DNA from: Putridiphycobacter roseus
GTDB taxonomy: Bacteria; Bacteroidota; Bacteroidia; Flavobacteriales_D; Crocinitomicaceae
Direction of reading: 5' to 3'
Assembly (NCBI RefSeq): GCF_003234935.1
Contig: NZ_QKSB01000006.1
Span: 124,001 to 188,000 of the forward strand
DNA: 64,000 nt
The translations under genes and the position numbers were made by a program. The notes below the pieces were generated by a model that was not told the DNA's origin, did not search any database, and saw only the letters and a list, made by a program, of their open reading frames with translations. Position 1 is the first letter of the stretch; every line of letters begins with the position of its first letter. This document shows, piece after piece, positions 42,700-50,954 of this stretch.

Positions 42700-43926
42700 C
42701 TAAGCCTTCAACCTAAATTTTTCCTCAGCCATTACCGAAATATATTCTCCAATCGCTAAAGATGCTGTCGCTGCTGGTGAAGGTGCGTTTAGCACGTGAA
42801 TACTGTCTTCTGTTTGTTCAATTCTAAAATCATCTCTAGTATCCCCGTCTTGCCCTAATAACAATGCACGTACACCTGCTCTACCTGGTTCAATATCCTC
42901 CATGGTTAAGCTAGGAATCATGGTTTGCAATGTTTTTAAAAATAATCGTTTGGAAAAAGCGCGACGGTATTCATCAAGTCCAAATTTCATATTACTAAAA
43001 AATAATTTCCAAGTTCCTTTATAGGTTAAGGCATCAAAACTATCCTTAAAACTAAAATCTGTCTTTCCGTATCCTTCTCTTTTAAAAGTAAACACTGCAT
43101 TAGGACCACATTCTATTTCTCCATTGGTCATTCTAGTAAAATGAACACCTAGGAAAGGAAACTCAGGATTAGGTACAGGGTAGATTAAATTCTTTACTTT
43201 AAATCTTGCAGCTTCAGTCAATTCATAATAATCGCCTCTAAATCCTACTACTTGTTCTTTTAAATCAACCCCATCTTTACGGGCCAATCTATCGGCTTGT
43301 AAACCTCCACAAAAAATTAAGTGCTTGGCCAAAAAACGTTTATTTTCAGTCACTACTTCACTAATACCATTCTTTTTATTGACAGCGATAACTTTTTCAC
43401 CAAGTTGTACATGAGAATGGAAATTCATACCAATAGCAACTTCTGCCATTTTATTGGTTGCCCCAACAAAATCAATAATACCAGTACAAGGTACCCAAAT
43501 ACCTCCTATGCCTTCCACATGTGGTTCAATGTCCTTAATTTGCGCACCGGTAATTTTTTCAATCCCTTCTGTTTGGTTAGCGATTCCATTATTGTATATT
43601 TTTTCCATAAATGGCAACTCGCTTTCTTTAGTTGCAACTACTACTTTACCACAAACATCATGAGCAACATTGTATTTTTTTGCAAAATCGACTAATTCAT
43701 GCCTACCTTGCACACAATTTTTAGCCTTTAAAGAACCTGGTGTATAGTATAATCCAGAATGAATTACACCGGAGTTATGACCTGTTTGGTGGGCTGCTAA
43801 AGCCGACTCTTTTTCTATTAACAAAATTTTAAGGTCTTTATTTCTTTCTTGTAATTTATAAAAGGTTGCAGCTCCTACAATTCCTCCTCCTATAATTGCG
43901 ATATCAAAAACGTCTTTATTTTCCAA
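42700..43926 (-). CDS. lhgO: L-2-hydroxyglutarate oxidase
   Basis: The protein has 408 residues from the chosen start. The FAD-binding motif DIAIIGGGIVGAATFY is at the N-terminus, followed by AAHQTGHNSGVIHSGLYYTPGS, typical of LhgO/YgaF. It oxidises L-2-hydroxyglutarate to 2-oxoglutarate at the membrane. No ATG exists near the expected start. The TTG at 43947 lies inside the -7 element (TAATTTTG, 43945-43952). The TTG at 43926, giving MENKDVFDIAIIGG, is therefore preferred. The divergent acyltransferase gene also starts with TTG. Confidence 0.85.
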   Translation of the reverse strand: MENKDVFDIAIIGGGIVGAATFYKLQERNKDLKILLIEKESALAAHQTGHNSGVIHSGLYYTPGSLKAKNCVQGRHELVDFAKKYNVAHDVCGKVVVATKESELPFMEKIYNNGIANQTEGIEKITGAQIKDIEPHVEGIGGIWVPCTGIIDFVGATNKMAEVAIGMNFHSHVQLGEKVIAVNKKNGISEVVTENKRFLAKHLIFCGGLQADRLARKDGVDLKEQVVGFRGDYYELTEAARFKVKNLIYPVPNPEFPFLGVHFTRMTNGEIECGPNAVFTFKREGYGKTDFSFKDSFDALTYKGTWKLFFSNMKFGLDEYRRAFSKRLFLKTLQTMIPSLTMEDIEPGRAGVRALLLGQDGDTRDDFRIEQTEDSIHVLNAPSPAATASLAIGEYISVMAEEKFRLKA

Positions 43927-43933
43927 AATACAG

Positions 43934-43952
43934 TAAATTTGACACAAAATTA
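43934..43952. promoter_or_regulatory. Overlapping face-to-face -7 elements of lhgO and the acyltransferase gene
   Basis: The plus-strand TAAATTTG (43934-43941) and minus-strand TAATTTTG (43945-43952) face each other 3 bases apart. The predicted transcripts start near 43947 (plus) and 43939 (minus), so their 5' ends overlap by a few bases. Both genes begin downstream of these elements with TTG codons. Confidence 0.55.
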
Positions 43953-43966
43953 ATCAAAGAATCCTT

Positions 43967-45103
43967 TTGACACAGCAAAATAATATAAAAATAGAGAAGC
44001 CATATTTTCAAAATTTAGATGCCTTAAGATTCTTTGCTGCTTTTGCTGTTTTCATTTTTCATTTTTTTCAAGAATTTAACGTCTATTTTATTCCTGCAAC
44101 AGCGCAAACTACTTTTAAATTAATGAACGTGGTGTTGAGTAAAGGCGCGTTGGGGGTCAACTTCTTTTTTGTTTTATCGGGCTTTTTAATTACCTATTTA
44201 ATCTTGTTTGAAATACAACAAAAAGGCAATTTTCAATTAAAAAACTTTTTGATTAGAAGAACTTTAAGAATCTGGCCCTTGTACTTTTTAATAATGCTGA
44301 TTGGCTTCGTGATATTCCCAGTAATTATACCAGGCTATTCCACCGTACATAATCCGTGGTATTATGTATTTTTTCTCGCTAATTTTGATGAAATTAACCA
44401 TGGTCTACAGGATGCTATTAATTTTTTAACAGCACCTTGGTCAGTTGCCGTAGAGGAACAATTTTACTTATTTTGGGGCGTAGCATTGTCGCTACTTTTC
44501 AAGACAAAAAAATTCAAATTAAATCATTTATTACTCCTTATCTGGCTACTATCTATTGGCTTTACTTTACTGCATATTGGGGAGGAACGGATACTTTATT
44601 ACCATACATTTTCGGTGATGTCTAATATAGTGATTGGTGGATTTTTAGCCCAATTAACTTTTAATAAAAATACTTTTTTAATGGGATTAAAAAATATGCC
44701 TAAATACCTTATCCTTTTGGTCTACTTAGCAGGTTTTACAATAATTTTATTGAAAAATAAAATATTTATAGGTCCTATGGAAGTGTTGGAACAAAGCATC
44801 ATCTCCTTGTTTTTTGCCTTTGTGATATTGGAACAAGTATATTTGAAAAATGCTATATTTAAAGTAGGTAAAATTAAATTTTTTAATCACTTGGGTAAAA
44901 TATCATATGGACTTTACTTGTATCATTTAATAATAATGTATTTAATTCAACGATTTATTTCACCCCATATTTTAGACAATAGTCCAGTATTTAATTTAGC
45001 TTTATTACTTTCCATTAATGGTTTGGCAACCTATTTCTTAGCTGCCTTAAGCTATCTATATTTTGAAAAACCTTTTTTAAGCATTAAGAAAAACTTTACT
45101 TAA
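43967..45103 (+). CDS. Acyltransferase 3 family membrane protein
   Basis: The protein has 378 residues with about ten membrane helices. NLDALRFFAAFAVFIFHFF is the family start, with the catalytic His in FHFF. APWSVAVEEQFYLFWG and ISYGLYLYHLIIMYL are further family motifs. It transfers an acyl group to a carbohydrate or lipid at the inner membrane. It begins with TTG; no in-frame ATG precedes the conserved start. The PAP2 gene follows directly (stop TAA then ATG), so it leads a four-gene envelope operon. Confidence 0.88.
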   Translation: MTQQNNIKIEKPYFQNLDALRFFAAFAVFIFHFFQEFNVYFIPATAQTTFKLMNVVLSKGALGVNFFFVLSGFLITYLILFEIQQKGNFQLKNFLIRRTLRIWPLYFLIMLIGFVIFPVIIPGYSTVHNPWYYVFFLANFDEINHGLQDAINFLTAPWSVAVEEQFYLFWGVALSLLFKTKKFKLNHLLLLIWLLSIGFTLLHIGEERILYYHTFSVMSNIVIGGFLAQLTFNKNTFLMGLKNMPKYLILLVYLAGFTIILLKNKIFIGPMEVLEQSIISLFFAFVILEQVYLKNAIFKVGKIKFFNHLGKISYGLYLYHLIIMYLIQRFISPHILDNSPVFNLALLLSINGLATYFLAALSYLYFEKPFLSIKKNFT

Positions 45104-45862
45104 ATGAAAACACACTTACTCCTCTTACTTTTTTTGCCATTTTTTTCAATCGCTCAAAAAAAAGATTACCCTAGTCTTGCAGCCATCAACTGGACTGGAG
45201 AAGGTGCAGCTGTTAAAAAAAATCCTTTGTGGGTTAAGAGTATTGCACCTATCGCCTTAGGGCTAACGAGTGCATTAGTATATAGTCCAGCCATTAAAAC
45301 CGATATACAAAACTGGGTTTTAGAACCATTTAATGGTTACCATACCACTTTAGATGACTACATTCAATATGCGCCAATAATAGAAATGTATGCATTTGAC
45401 GCTTTAAAAGTACCGGCCAGAAATTCCGTATGGAATCAAACAAAATACTTAGTGATGGCAGAATTAACCACTGCAGGGATTGTGCATTTAATGAAAAACA
45501 CCTTTAAAATAAAACGACCAGATGGCAGTGCGCACACCTCATTTCCTTCAGGCCATACAGGCCAAGCGTTTGTAACAAGCCAAGTTTTGTTTAATGAATA
45601 TTACCAAACACGTCCTTTACTTGGAATTAGTGGTTATTTGTTTTCGGGTGCTACTGGTGCCCTTCGGGTAATCAATAACCGCCATTGGGTGCCAGATGTT
45701 TTAATGGGGGCTGGCATAGCCATTTTAATGACCAATATAATTTACCATTTTGAACCTTTAAAAGATTGGAATCCTTGGCATAAGAATCCAAATATTCAAG
45801 CAAGTTTTATTCCTCAAATACAAAATGATACCTATGGCTTTAATTTAAAAGTTGCATTTTAA
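45104..45862 (+). CDS. PAP2-family phosphatase
   Basis: The protein has 252 residues with a cleavable signal (about 1-17, FFSIAQ). The three phosphatase motifs are in order: KNTFKIKRPDG, SFPSGHTGQAF and LRVINNRHWVPDVLMG (Arg, His and Asp catalytic residues). It dephosphorylates a lipid phosphate such as undecaprenyl pyrophosphate or lipid A phosphate on the periplasmic side. It overlaps the next gene by one base. Confidence 0.9.
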   Translation: MKTHLLLLLFLPFFSIAQKKDYPSLAAINWTGEGAAVKKNPLWVKSIAPIALGLTSALVYSPAIKTDIQNWVLEPFNGYHTTLDDYIQYAPIIEMYAFDALKVPARNSVWNQTKYLVMAELTTAGIVHLMKNTFKIKRPDGSAHTSFPSGHTGQAFVTSQVLFNEYYQTRPLLGISGYLFSGATGALRVINNRHWVPDVLMGAGIAILMTNIIYHFEPLKDWNPWHKNPNIQASFIPQIQNDTYGFNLKVAF

Positions 45863-47268
45863 TGAAATGGCATAGTAAAAATCTACCATTCTACGCATTT
45901 GTCATTGCTTTTTTCCTGCTCATGTTAGCACCTTATTTACTGAGCCATGGCATGTTTATGGATGGTATAATGTATGCAACCATTTCCAATAATTTAGCAA
46001 ATGGCATAGGAAGTGTATTTGATTTAAAATTTACAGACGTTTCTTTGGTGCATTTTAGAGAACACCCGCCAATGGCATTTTGGATAGAAAGTTTATTTTA
46101 CCGCCTTTTTGGAGATAGTTATCTCATTGAAAAATTATATTCGGCAACTACTTACATCCTTACCGGATTACTCATCCGTAAAATTTGGATACAATTAACC
46201 AAGGATAAAACTTTAGGGTGGCTACCACTATTATTTTGGGTAAGCATACCCATTATAACGCAGGCTGCTAGAAATAATTTACTCGAAAATACCTTGATGA
46301 TTTTCACTACAGCTGCAGTTTATTTCTTAATTAAAAATATAAAGCAACCCAAGACATTGGATCTTTTCCTAGCCGGAATATGTATTTATATGGGATTTAT
46401 GTCAAAGGGATTTGTTGCTTTGTTTATTTGGTCATTTCCTTTTTGGGTTTTTATCTTTTACCGGACTACAATATCGTCTTTTCTTAAAAATTTAAGTCTG
46501 CTTTTAATATTTACCTTCCTCCCTTTTGTTATTATTAGTTTACTTTTTCCCGAGAGCCTGGTTTACTTAAAGGATTACTTTGAAGTGCAGGTTGCCAATA
46601 GTTTAAAAAATGTAGCCACCGTAGATTCCAGGTTTTGGATAGTAGGTAAACTATTAAAGGAACTCATTACACCAGGGATAATAACGGCAATAGTACTCTT
46701 AATTAATTATTTATTAAAAAATGTAAAACCAAAAAATGCATTCAATAAAGAGGCCTTATTATTTTTAGCGTTAGGTATAAGTGGCGTTCTTCCAATCATC
46801 ATCAGTTTAAAACAAAGTGGTTTCTATTCCATACCTGCTTATGTTTTTATATCCCTTGCTTTTGCTTTATTTTTAAAGGATGAAGTAAACTTTTTATACC
46901 TTAAATTAAAGGTTAACCATTGGGGATATAAACTGTTTAAAAGCATTTCTTATTTAGCCATTGCCATAGGTATTGCACTAACAGTAATAAATTCGAATAC
47001 AAACAGTAGAGACAAAGAAAAATTAAATGACATTGCCATTATAGAAACCATCATTGGTCAAAAATCATATATTGAAGGCAATAACGAAATCCTTAAAGAT
47101 TGGACTGTTTTAGCTTATCTATACCGCTATTATAAAATAAATATAATCTCGGTTAGTACACCTTCGAAACAATATTACCTGACATTAAAGTCCCTGGATG
47201 AATCCCTACCTAACTATACACCAATCGCTTTAAACTTAACTTATTTTCAATTATATGAACACAAATAA
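45862..47268 (+). CDS. GT39-type (ArnT-like) glycosyltransferase
   Basis: The protein has 468 residues with about ten to eleven membrane helices. The first periplasmic loop carries the family Asp in MFMDGIMYATISNNLANG and the HFREHPPMAFWIESLFYRLFGDS segment. These enzymes move a sugar from a polyprenyl carrier to lipid A, a protein or a glycan. It overlaps the PAP2 gene by one base and the NlpC/P60 gene by 14 bases, and belongs to an envelope-modification operon. Confidence 0.88.
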   Translation: MKWHSKNLPFYAFVIAFFLLMLAPYLLSHGMFMDGIMYATISNNLANGIGSVFDLKFTDVSLVHFREHPPMAFWIESLFYRLFGDSYLIEKLYSATTYILTGLLIRKIWIQLTKDKTLGWLPLLFWVSIPIITQAARNNLLENTLMIFTTAAVYFLIKNIKQPKTLDLFLAGICIYMGFMSKGFVALFIWSFPFWVFIFYRTTISSFLKNLSLLLIFTFLPFVIISLLFPESLVYLKDYFEVQVANSLKNVATVDSRFWIVGKLLKELITPGIITAIVLLINYLLKNVKPKNAFNKEALLFLALGISGVLPIIISLKQSGFYSIPAYVFISLAFALFLKDEVNFLYLKLKVNHWGYKLFKSISYLAIAIGIALTVINSNTNSRDKEKLNDIAIIETIIGQKSYIEGNNEILKDWTVLAYLYRYYKINIISVSTPSKQYYLTLKSLDESLPNYTPIALNLTYFQLYEHK

Positions 47269-48025
47269 AAGTCATGCTATCTGCTTATTGTCTGTCTGTC
47301 CCTTAAGGGCGAGCGAAAATGATGCGGCAGAAATGGTAAGCCAGTTAATTTTTGGGGATTATGTTACTATATTGACCGCAGGACGACCTTGGGTAAAAGT
47401 CCGCAATGAAAGTGACGGATATGAAGGTTGGATGGATTTTAAACAATTAAAATTTATTGATGAAGCCACTTTTCAAGCGGGTATAAAGAGGAAAGACCCG
47501 GTAGTAGCCAATACCCAATTAATTGTAGAAGGACCATACGGTGAAATGACCATTATGTCGGCCGCTACTCTACCATTCTTTGATGGCTTGTCATGTAAAA
47601 TTGCTGAAGCGGAATACGTTTTAAAACAACCATTAATTCAAGCAAAAAAAACCGACTTATTTAAAATAGCGCAATCCTATTTAAACACACCTTACCTTTG
47701 GGGAGGGAAATCCTTTTTTGGTATTGATTGTTCGGGTTTAGTACAAAACATTTTTAAAACACTACAAATCAATGCACCTAGAGATGCTTCTCAGCAAGTA
47801 AAATTTGGAACACCTATCGCTTGGGAAAAACGGGAGGCGTTTGACCTTGTTTTTTTTACAACCAGTTCGGATAAAGTAACACATGTAGGTGTTTTACTCG
47901 ATAAAAATAGCATTTTACATGCACATGGTAGAGTGCGTATTGACACCTGTGATGAAAAAGGAATATTTAATGCCGAACAGCAAAAATACACCCACAGTTA
48001 CCACAGTATAAAAAGGTGGATATAA
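47255..48025 (+). CDS. NlpC/P60-family (C40) peptidoglycan peptidase with SH3-type domains
   Basis: The protein has 256 residues. The N-terminal part (about 1-125) is SH3-like (AICLLSVCPLRASENDAAEMVSQLIFGD). The catalytic domain (about 130-256) has Cys in FFGIDCSGLVQ, His in DKVTHVGVLL and a third polar residue in LHAHGRVRID. It cleaves peptide bonds in the wall, usually D-Glu-DAP. No signal peptide is seen, suggesting a cytoplasmic murein-peptide-recycling role (YkfC-like), which would fit with mpl. The start overlaps the GT39 gene by 14 bases. Confidence 0.88.
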   Translation: MNTNKSHAICLLSVCPLRASENDAAEMVSQLIFGDYVTILTAGRPWVKVRNESDGYEGWMDFKQLKFIDEATFQAGIKRKDPVVANTQLIVEGPYGEMTIMSAATLPFFDGLSCKIAEAEYVLKQPLIQAKKTDLFKIAQSYLNTPYLWGGKSFFGIDCSGLVQNIFKTLQINAPRDASQQVKFGTPIAWEKREAFDLVFFTTSSDKVTHVGVLLDKNSILHAHGRVRIDTCDEKGIFNAEQQKYTHSYHSIKRWI

Positions 48026-48029
48026 ATAT

Positions 48030-48962
48030 TTATCGCCCTATTTGACCAGCTAATAAGTAAATTACAGCCATTCGAATAGCCACGCCATTTTCTACTTGTT
48101 GTAAAATAATAGACTGATCAGAATCTGCCACATCACTCGTTATTTCAACCCCTCTATTAATTGGACCAGGATGCATGATGGTAATCTTTTTATCCAAACT
48201 ATTTAGTAATTTTTTATCTAATCCAAAAAGCATGGTATACTCTCTTAAGGAAGGGAAATACTTCATATCTTGCCGCTCTAATTGAATGCGCAACATATTA
48301 GCCACATCACACCATTCCAGTGCTTTTCTAAGGTTATGCTCTACTTTTACCCCAAGCTCACCAATAAATTTAGGTACTAATGTAGTTGGACCACATACCA
48401 TGACTTCGGCACCTAATTTTTGAAGACAAAAAATATTTGAAAGTGCGACACGGGAGTGTAAAATATCTCCAACAATCACCACTTTTTTACCCTTAAAATC
48501 TTCTCCGTGTTTTTCTCTAATAGAGTAAGCATCTAATAAAGCTTGGGTAGGATGCTCATGGGTACCATCTCCAGCATTAATTACTTTGGCACCGATACGT
48601 TCGGATAAAAATTTCGCTGCTCCTGGGTTTGGATGTCTCATTACCACCATATCTACTTTCATAGATAAAATATTATTGACAGTATCTACCAAGGTTTCTC
48701 CTTTTTTCACTGAAGAGCTAGCAGCTGAAAAATTAACGATATCGGCAGATAGTCTTTTTTCAGCCAACTCAAAAGAAAGTCTTGTTCTTGTAGAATTTTC
48801 AAAAAATAAATTGGCAATTGTAATATCACGTAAAGAAGGTACTTTTTTGATTGGACGATTGATTACTTGCTTAAAATTATCAGCTGTTTTGAAAATTAAT
48901 TCAATATCTGCTTTGGTCAAATCCTCTATCCCAATGATATGTTTTACACTTAAATTATCCAT
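48030..48962 (-). CDS. pyrB: Aspartate carbamoyltransferase, catalytic subunit
   Basis: The protein has 310 residues. It makes N-carbamoyl-L-aspartate, committing to pyrimidine synthesis. Substrate-binding motifs are intact: FENSTRTRLSFE, GDGTHEHPTQALLD and HPGPINRGVEI. No pyrI regulatory gene is adjacent. The start overlaps the end of pyrR by 8 bases, so it is expressed from the pyrR promoter. Confidence 0.95.
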   Translation of the reverse strand: MDNLSVKHIIGIEDLTKADIELIFKTADNFKQVINRPIKKVPSLRDITIANLFFENSTRTRLSFELAEKRLSADIVNFSAASSSVKKGETLVDTVNNILSMKVDMVVMRHPNPGAAKFLSERIGAKVINAGDGTHEHPTQALLDAYSIREKHGEDFKGKKVVIVGDILHSRVALSNIFCLQKLGAEVMVCGPTTLVPKFIGELGVKVEHNLRKALEWCDVANMLRIQLERQDMKYFPSLREYTMLFGLDKKLLNSLDKKITIMHPGPINRGVEITSDVADSDQSIILQQVENGVAIRMAVIYLLAGQIGR

Positions 48963-49506
48963 TTACCTCGTTTTGTGTATATAAAACCACTTTATCTTCT
49001 CCTTCTACTTCTTTCCATTCCACTGAAACCCTTTGATCAATCAAGGTATCTACCACTTTTCCTGTATAGTCTGGTTGAATGGGCAAATGCCTTTTAAATC
49101 GCCTATCAATAAAAGTTAATAATTCTACCTTATTTGGTCTACCATACGCCAAAAGGGCATCTAAACCTGCTCGTATGGTCCTTCCTGAAAATAGTACGTC
49201 ATCCATTAAAATGACATCTTTATTTTCAATTGAAAAATCAATATTTGTTACCGAAGGAATGATAGGCTTTTCGTGCCGCCTAAAATCATCTCTATAAAAG
49301 GTAATATCTAATTGTCCGCAAACTAATTCTTTTCCAATATCTTTTTCTAAAATCGACTTTAAACGTGTTAATACGTTTACACCTCTAGGCTGTAAGCCAA
49401 TGAGAACGGTGTTTTCGAAACTTAGATGATTTTCCTTTAACTGACTAGCTAGCCTTTGAAGGGTTATTTGGAAATGTTTGCTGTCTAAAACTATTCTTTT
49501 TTCCAT
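48955..49506 (-). CDS. pyrR: PyrR, bifunctional pyr regulator/uracil phosphoribosyltransferase
   Basis: The protein has 183 residues. The PRPP motif VILMDDVLFSGRTIRAGLDAL and the PyrR-type LIGLQPRGVN and QLDITFYRDDF are present. In Gram-positive bacteria PyrR binds pyr leader RNA and causes attenuation, and it also has uracil phosphoribosyltransferase activity. Here the -7 element (TAATTTTG, 49522-49529) is only 15 nt before the ATG. No leader long enough for a PyrR-binding attenuator exists, so regulation is probably by enzyme activity or other means. Confidence 0.93.
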   Translation of the reverse strand: MEKRIVLDSKHFQITLQRLASQLKENHLSFENTVLIGLQPRGVNVLTRLKSILEKDIGKELVCGQLDITFYRDDFRRHEKPIIPSVTNIDFSIENKDVILMDDVLFSGRTIRAGLDALLAYGRPNKVELLTFIDRRFKRHLPIQPDYTGKVVDTLIDQRVSVEWKEVEGEDKVVLYTQNEVNG

Positions 49507-49521
49507 GGCTCAGCGATTAGG

Positions 49522-49529
49522 CAAAATTA
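49522..49529 (-). promoter_or_regulatory. -7 element (TAATTTTG) of pyrR-pyrB
   Basis: It matches TAnnTTTG on the minus strand, 15 nt before the pyrR ATG at 49506, so the leader is about 10 nt. Confidence 0.5.
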
Positions 49530-49640
49530 ATATAAAAGGTGAATAAAAAAATAAAGAGAGGATTTTTTTTAAAAAATAGTGCTTAGTTCTTATTTCAATT
49601 GCCATTTAAATCATTAAATCATTCATTTAAAAATAAACAC

Positions 49641-49671
49641 TTGCGATTAAGCAATAATCTCCTTAAATTTG
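49641..49671 (+). promoter_or_regulatory. Promoter of the candidate small RNA (TTG -33 and TAAATTTG -7)
   Basis: TTG (49641-49643), a 20-nt spacer and TAAATTTG (49664-49671) fit the Bacteroidota promoter on the plus strand. Transcription is predicted to start near 49677. Confidence 0.55.
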
Positions 49672-49676
49672 CGTTA

Positions 49677-49778
49677 ATTAAAAAATTACGATCCCGGCCT
49701 CTTGATTATTTTCTTTTTTTCATAGGGTTAACAAAAATTGGCGTAGTCGTCAGAGATTATCAAAGCCGGGATTTTTTT
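49677..49778 (+). ncRNA. Candidate small structured RNA, about 100 nt
   Basis: There is a good -33/-7 promoter just upstream (49641-49671) and no open frame. ATCCCGGC (49691-49698) near the 5' end pairs with GCCGGGAT (49765-49772) at the 3' end, directly followed by a T run (49772-49778). Inside, TTGAT (49702-49706) pairs with ATCAA (49759-49763), and pairing continues with mismatches (AT-TTT with AGAGAT). This gives one long closing stem, a central single-stranded region of about 40 nt with GTTAAC, and a terminator-like 3' end. It lies between pyrR and the SUI1 gene, antisense to neither. The limits are predicted. I do not recognise it as SRP RNA, 6S RNA or tmRNA. Confidence 0.5.
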
Positions 49779-50121
49779 AACCACCAACTCTTTTCACTTT
49801 ATATCCATCCGTTTTCAAAATGTCCATGATCTTGTCTCGGTGGTTCCCTTGAATAATAATAACCCCTTCTTTAATCGTTCCGCCTACCCCACATTTCGAT
49901 TTTAAAGTCTTTCCTAACTCTTTTAAGTCTTCCGCTTCTCCAACAAACCCTTCAATTAAGGTAACTTCTTTCCCTTTTCTTTGCTTTCTATCAATTAAGA
50001 CCCTTAACAATTGAGCATCATTAGGTAATGTTTCCTGTGCTTCATCCTCATCAAATTCGAACCCAAAATTAGGATTCGTTGAATAGACAACATTTATTTT
50101 ATTTTTTTTTTGCTTAGCCAT
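49777..50121 (-). CDS. SUI1/eIF1-like translation factor (YciH family)
   Basis: The protein has 114 residues. The SUI1 core is LLRVLIDRKQRKGKEVTLIEGF and LKSKCGVGGTIKEGVIIIQGNHRD, ending KVKRVGG. Bacterial YciH proteins resemble eukaryotic eIF1 and are thought to affect fidelity of translation start; the role in Bacteroidota is not firmly known. It begins at the stop codon of the GDPD gene (1-base overlap) and its stop is at the edge of the candidate small RNA region. Confidence 0.88.
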   Translation of the reverse strand: MAKQKKNKINVVYSTNPNFGFEFDEDEAQETLPNDAQLLRVLIDRKQRKGKEVTLIEGFVGEAEDLKELGKTLKSKCGVGGTIKEGVIIIQGNHRDKIMDILKTDGYKVKRVGG

Positions 50122-50954
50122 TATCGCGTAATTTTCTGCGTAAATACAAAGTTATCAGATATTATAAAACTTGGCCGAAAACCAACCGTATTTTTTATCT
50201 CACCGTTTGATTTACCACCGAATACCCCCCAGTTTAATGGGGTATCAATTAAGGACTGAGATTGAATAGAGTCGACTTCATTGGTCGGAAATACGATATA
50301 ATTAAAGCCATTTAATTCCGCATATTTTACTGCAGAATCGGGGTTAACGGTTTCTAAACATAAATTCGGAAGCTTAATTTGGGACAATAGAGAAATATTA
50401 AAACTACCAGCTACAATTAACTTCTTCTGTTGTATAGAATAATCCTTTGTCAGGCTATCTAGCTTAGCTGCCATCACCTCTAACGGAAAGCTTTTTCCTG
50501 TACAATAATTAAATGTCTTTATGTCTAAATAAACTTTGACTTCTTTTGCAACGGCATAATCCAGAACTTCTGCTAACGGAACAATCTTATAAGTAGAATA
50601 ATTGAGCGTTAGGTCTTGTAAAACAGCCCAATCATACAAGCCTATACAGCCATCAAAGCCAGGTGAATTTGTGATTTTAGGGTCATGAAACAAAACCAAA
50701 ATAGAATCTTTTGTCAATTGAATATCAATTTCAATACCTTCTGCATTTAAAACTTCAACACTATGCTTAATGCCTTCAAAAGAATTAGCAGGATAAATGG
50801 TCCGTTCTTCATACAAAGACATCCCTGCATGGGCATACACAGTAACTAGGGGTAATTCTGCATTTTTAGAACAGCTGTTATTCAGCAGCACCAAAACGAT
50901 ACAAAATACCCAAAGAAATTTGGTAGCTTGGATAAGCGCTATTAGTTGTTTCAT
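50121..50954 (-). CDS. Glycerophosphodiester phosphodiesterase family lipoprotein
   Basis: The protein has 277 residues. The N-terminus is a lipoprotein signal ending in LLNNSC (Cys about 28). GDPD motifs follow: AHAGMSLYEERTIYPANSFEGI (catalytic His), EGIEIDIQLTKDSILVLFHDP (metal-binding Glu/Asp and second His) and VYLDIKTF. The usual HRG is HAG here. It cleaves glycerophosphodiesters in the periplasm. The first 77 bases overlap the last part of the upstream barrel gene in another frame. An in-frame ATG also exists at 50975. Confidence 0.85.
   Translation of the reverse strand: MKQLIALIQATKFLWVFCIVLVLLNNSCSKNAELPLVTVYAHAGMSLYEERTIYPANSFEGIKHSVEVLNAEGIEIDIQLTKDSILVLFHDPKITNSPGFDGCIGLYDWAVLQDLTLNYSTYKIVPLAEVLDYAVAKEVKVYLDIKTFNYCTGKSFPLEVMAAKLDSLTKDYSIQQKKLIVAGSFNISLLSQIKLPNLCLETVNPDSAVKYAELNGFNYIVFPTNEVDSIQSQSLIDTPLNWGVFGGKSNGEIKNTVGFRPSFIISDNFVFTQKITR

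Noticed and set aside
49677..49778. SRP RNA, 6S RNA or tmRNA as identity of the candidate RNA
   Set aside because: I see no SRP-like GGAA tetraloop core and no tmRNA tag frame, and the length does not fit 6S RNA.
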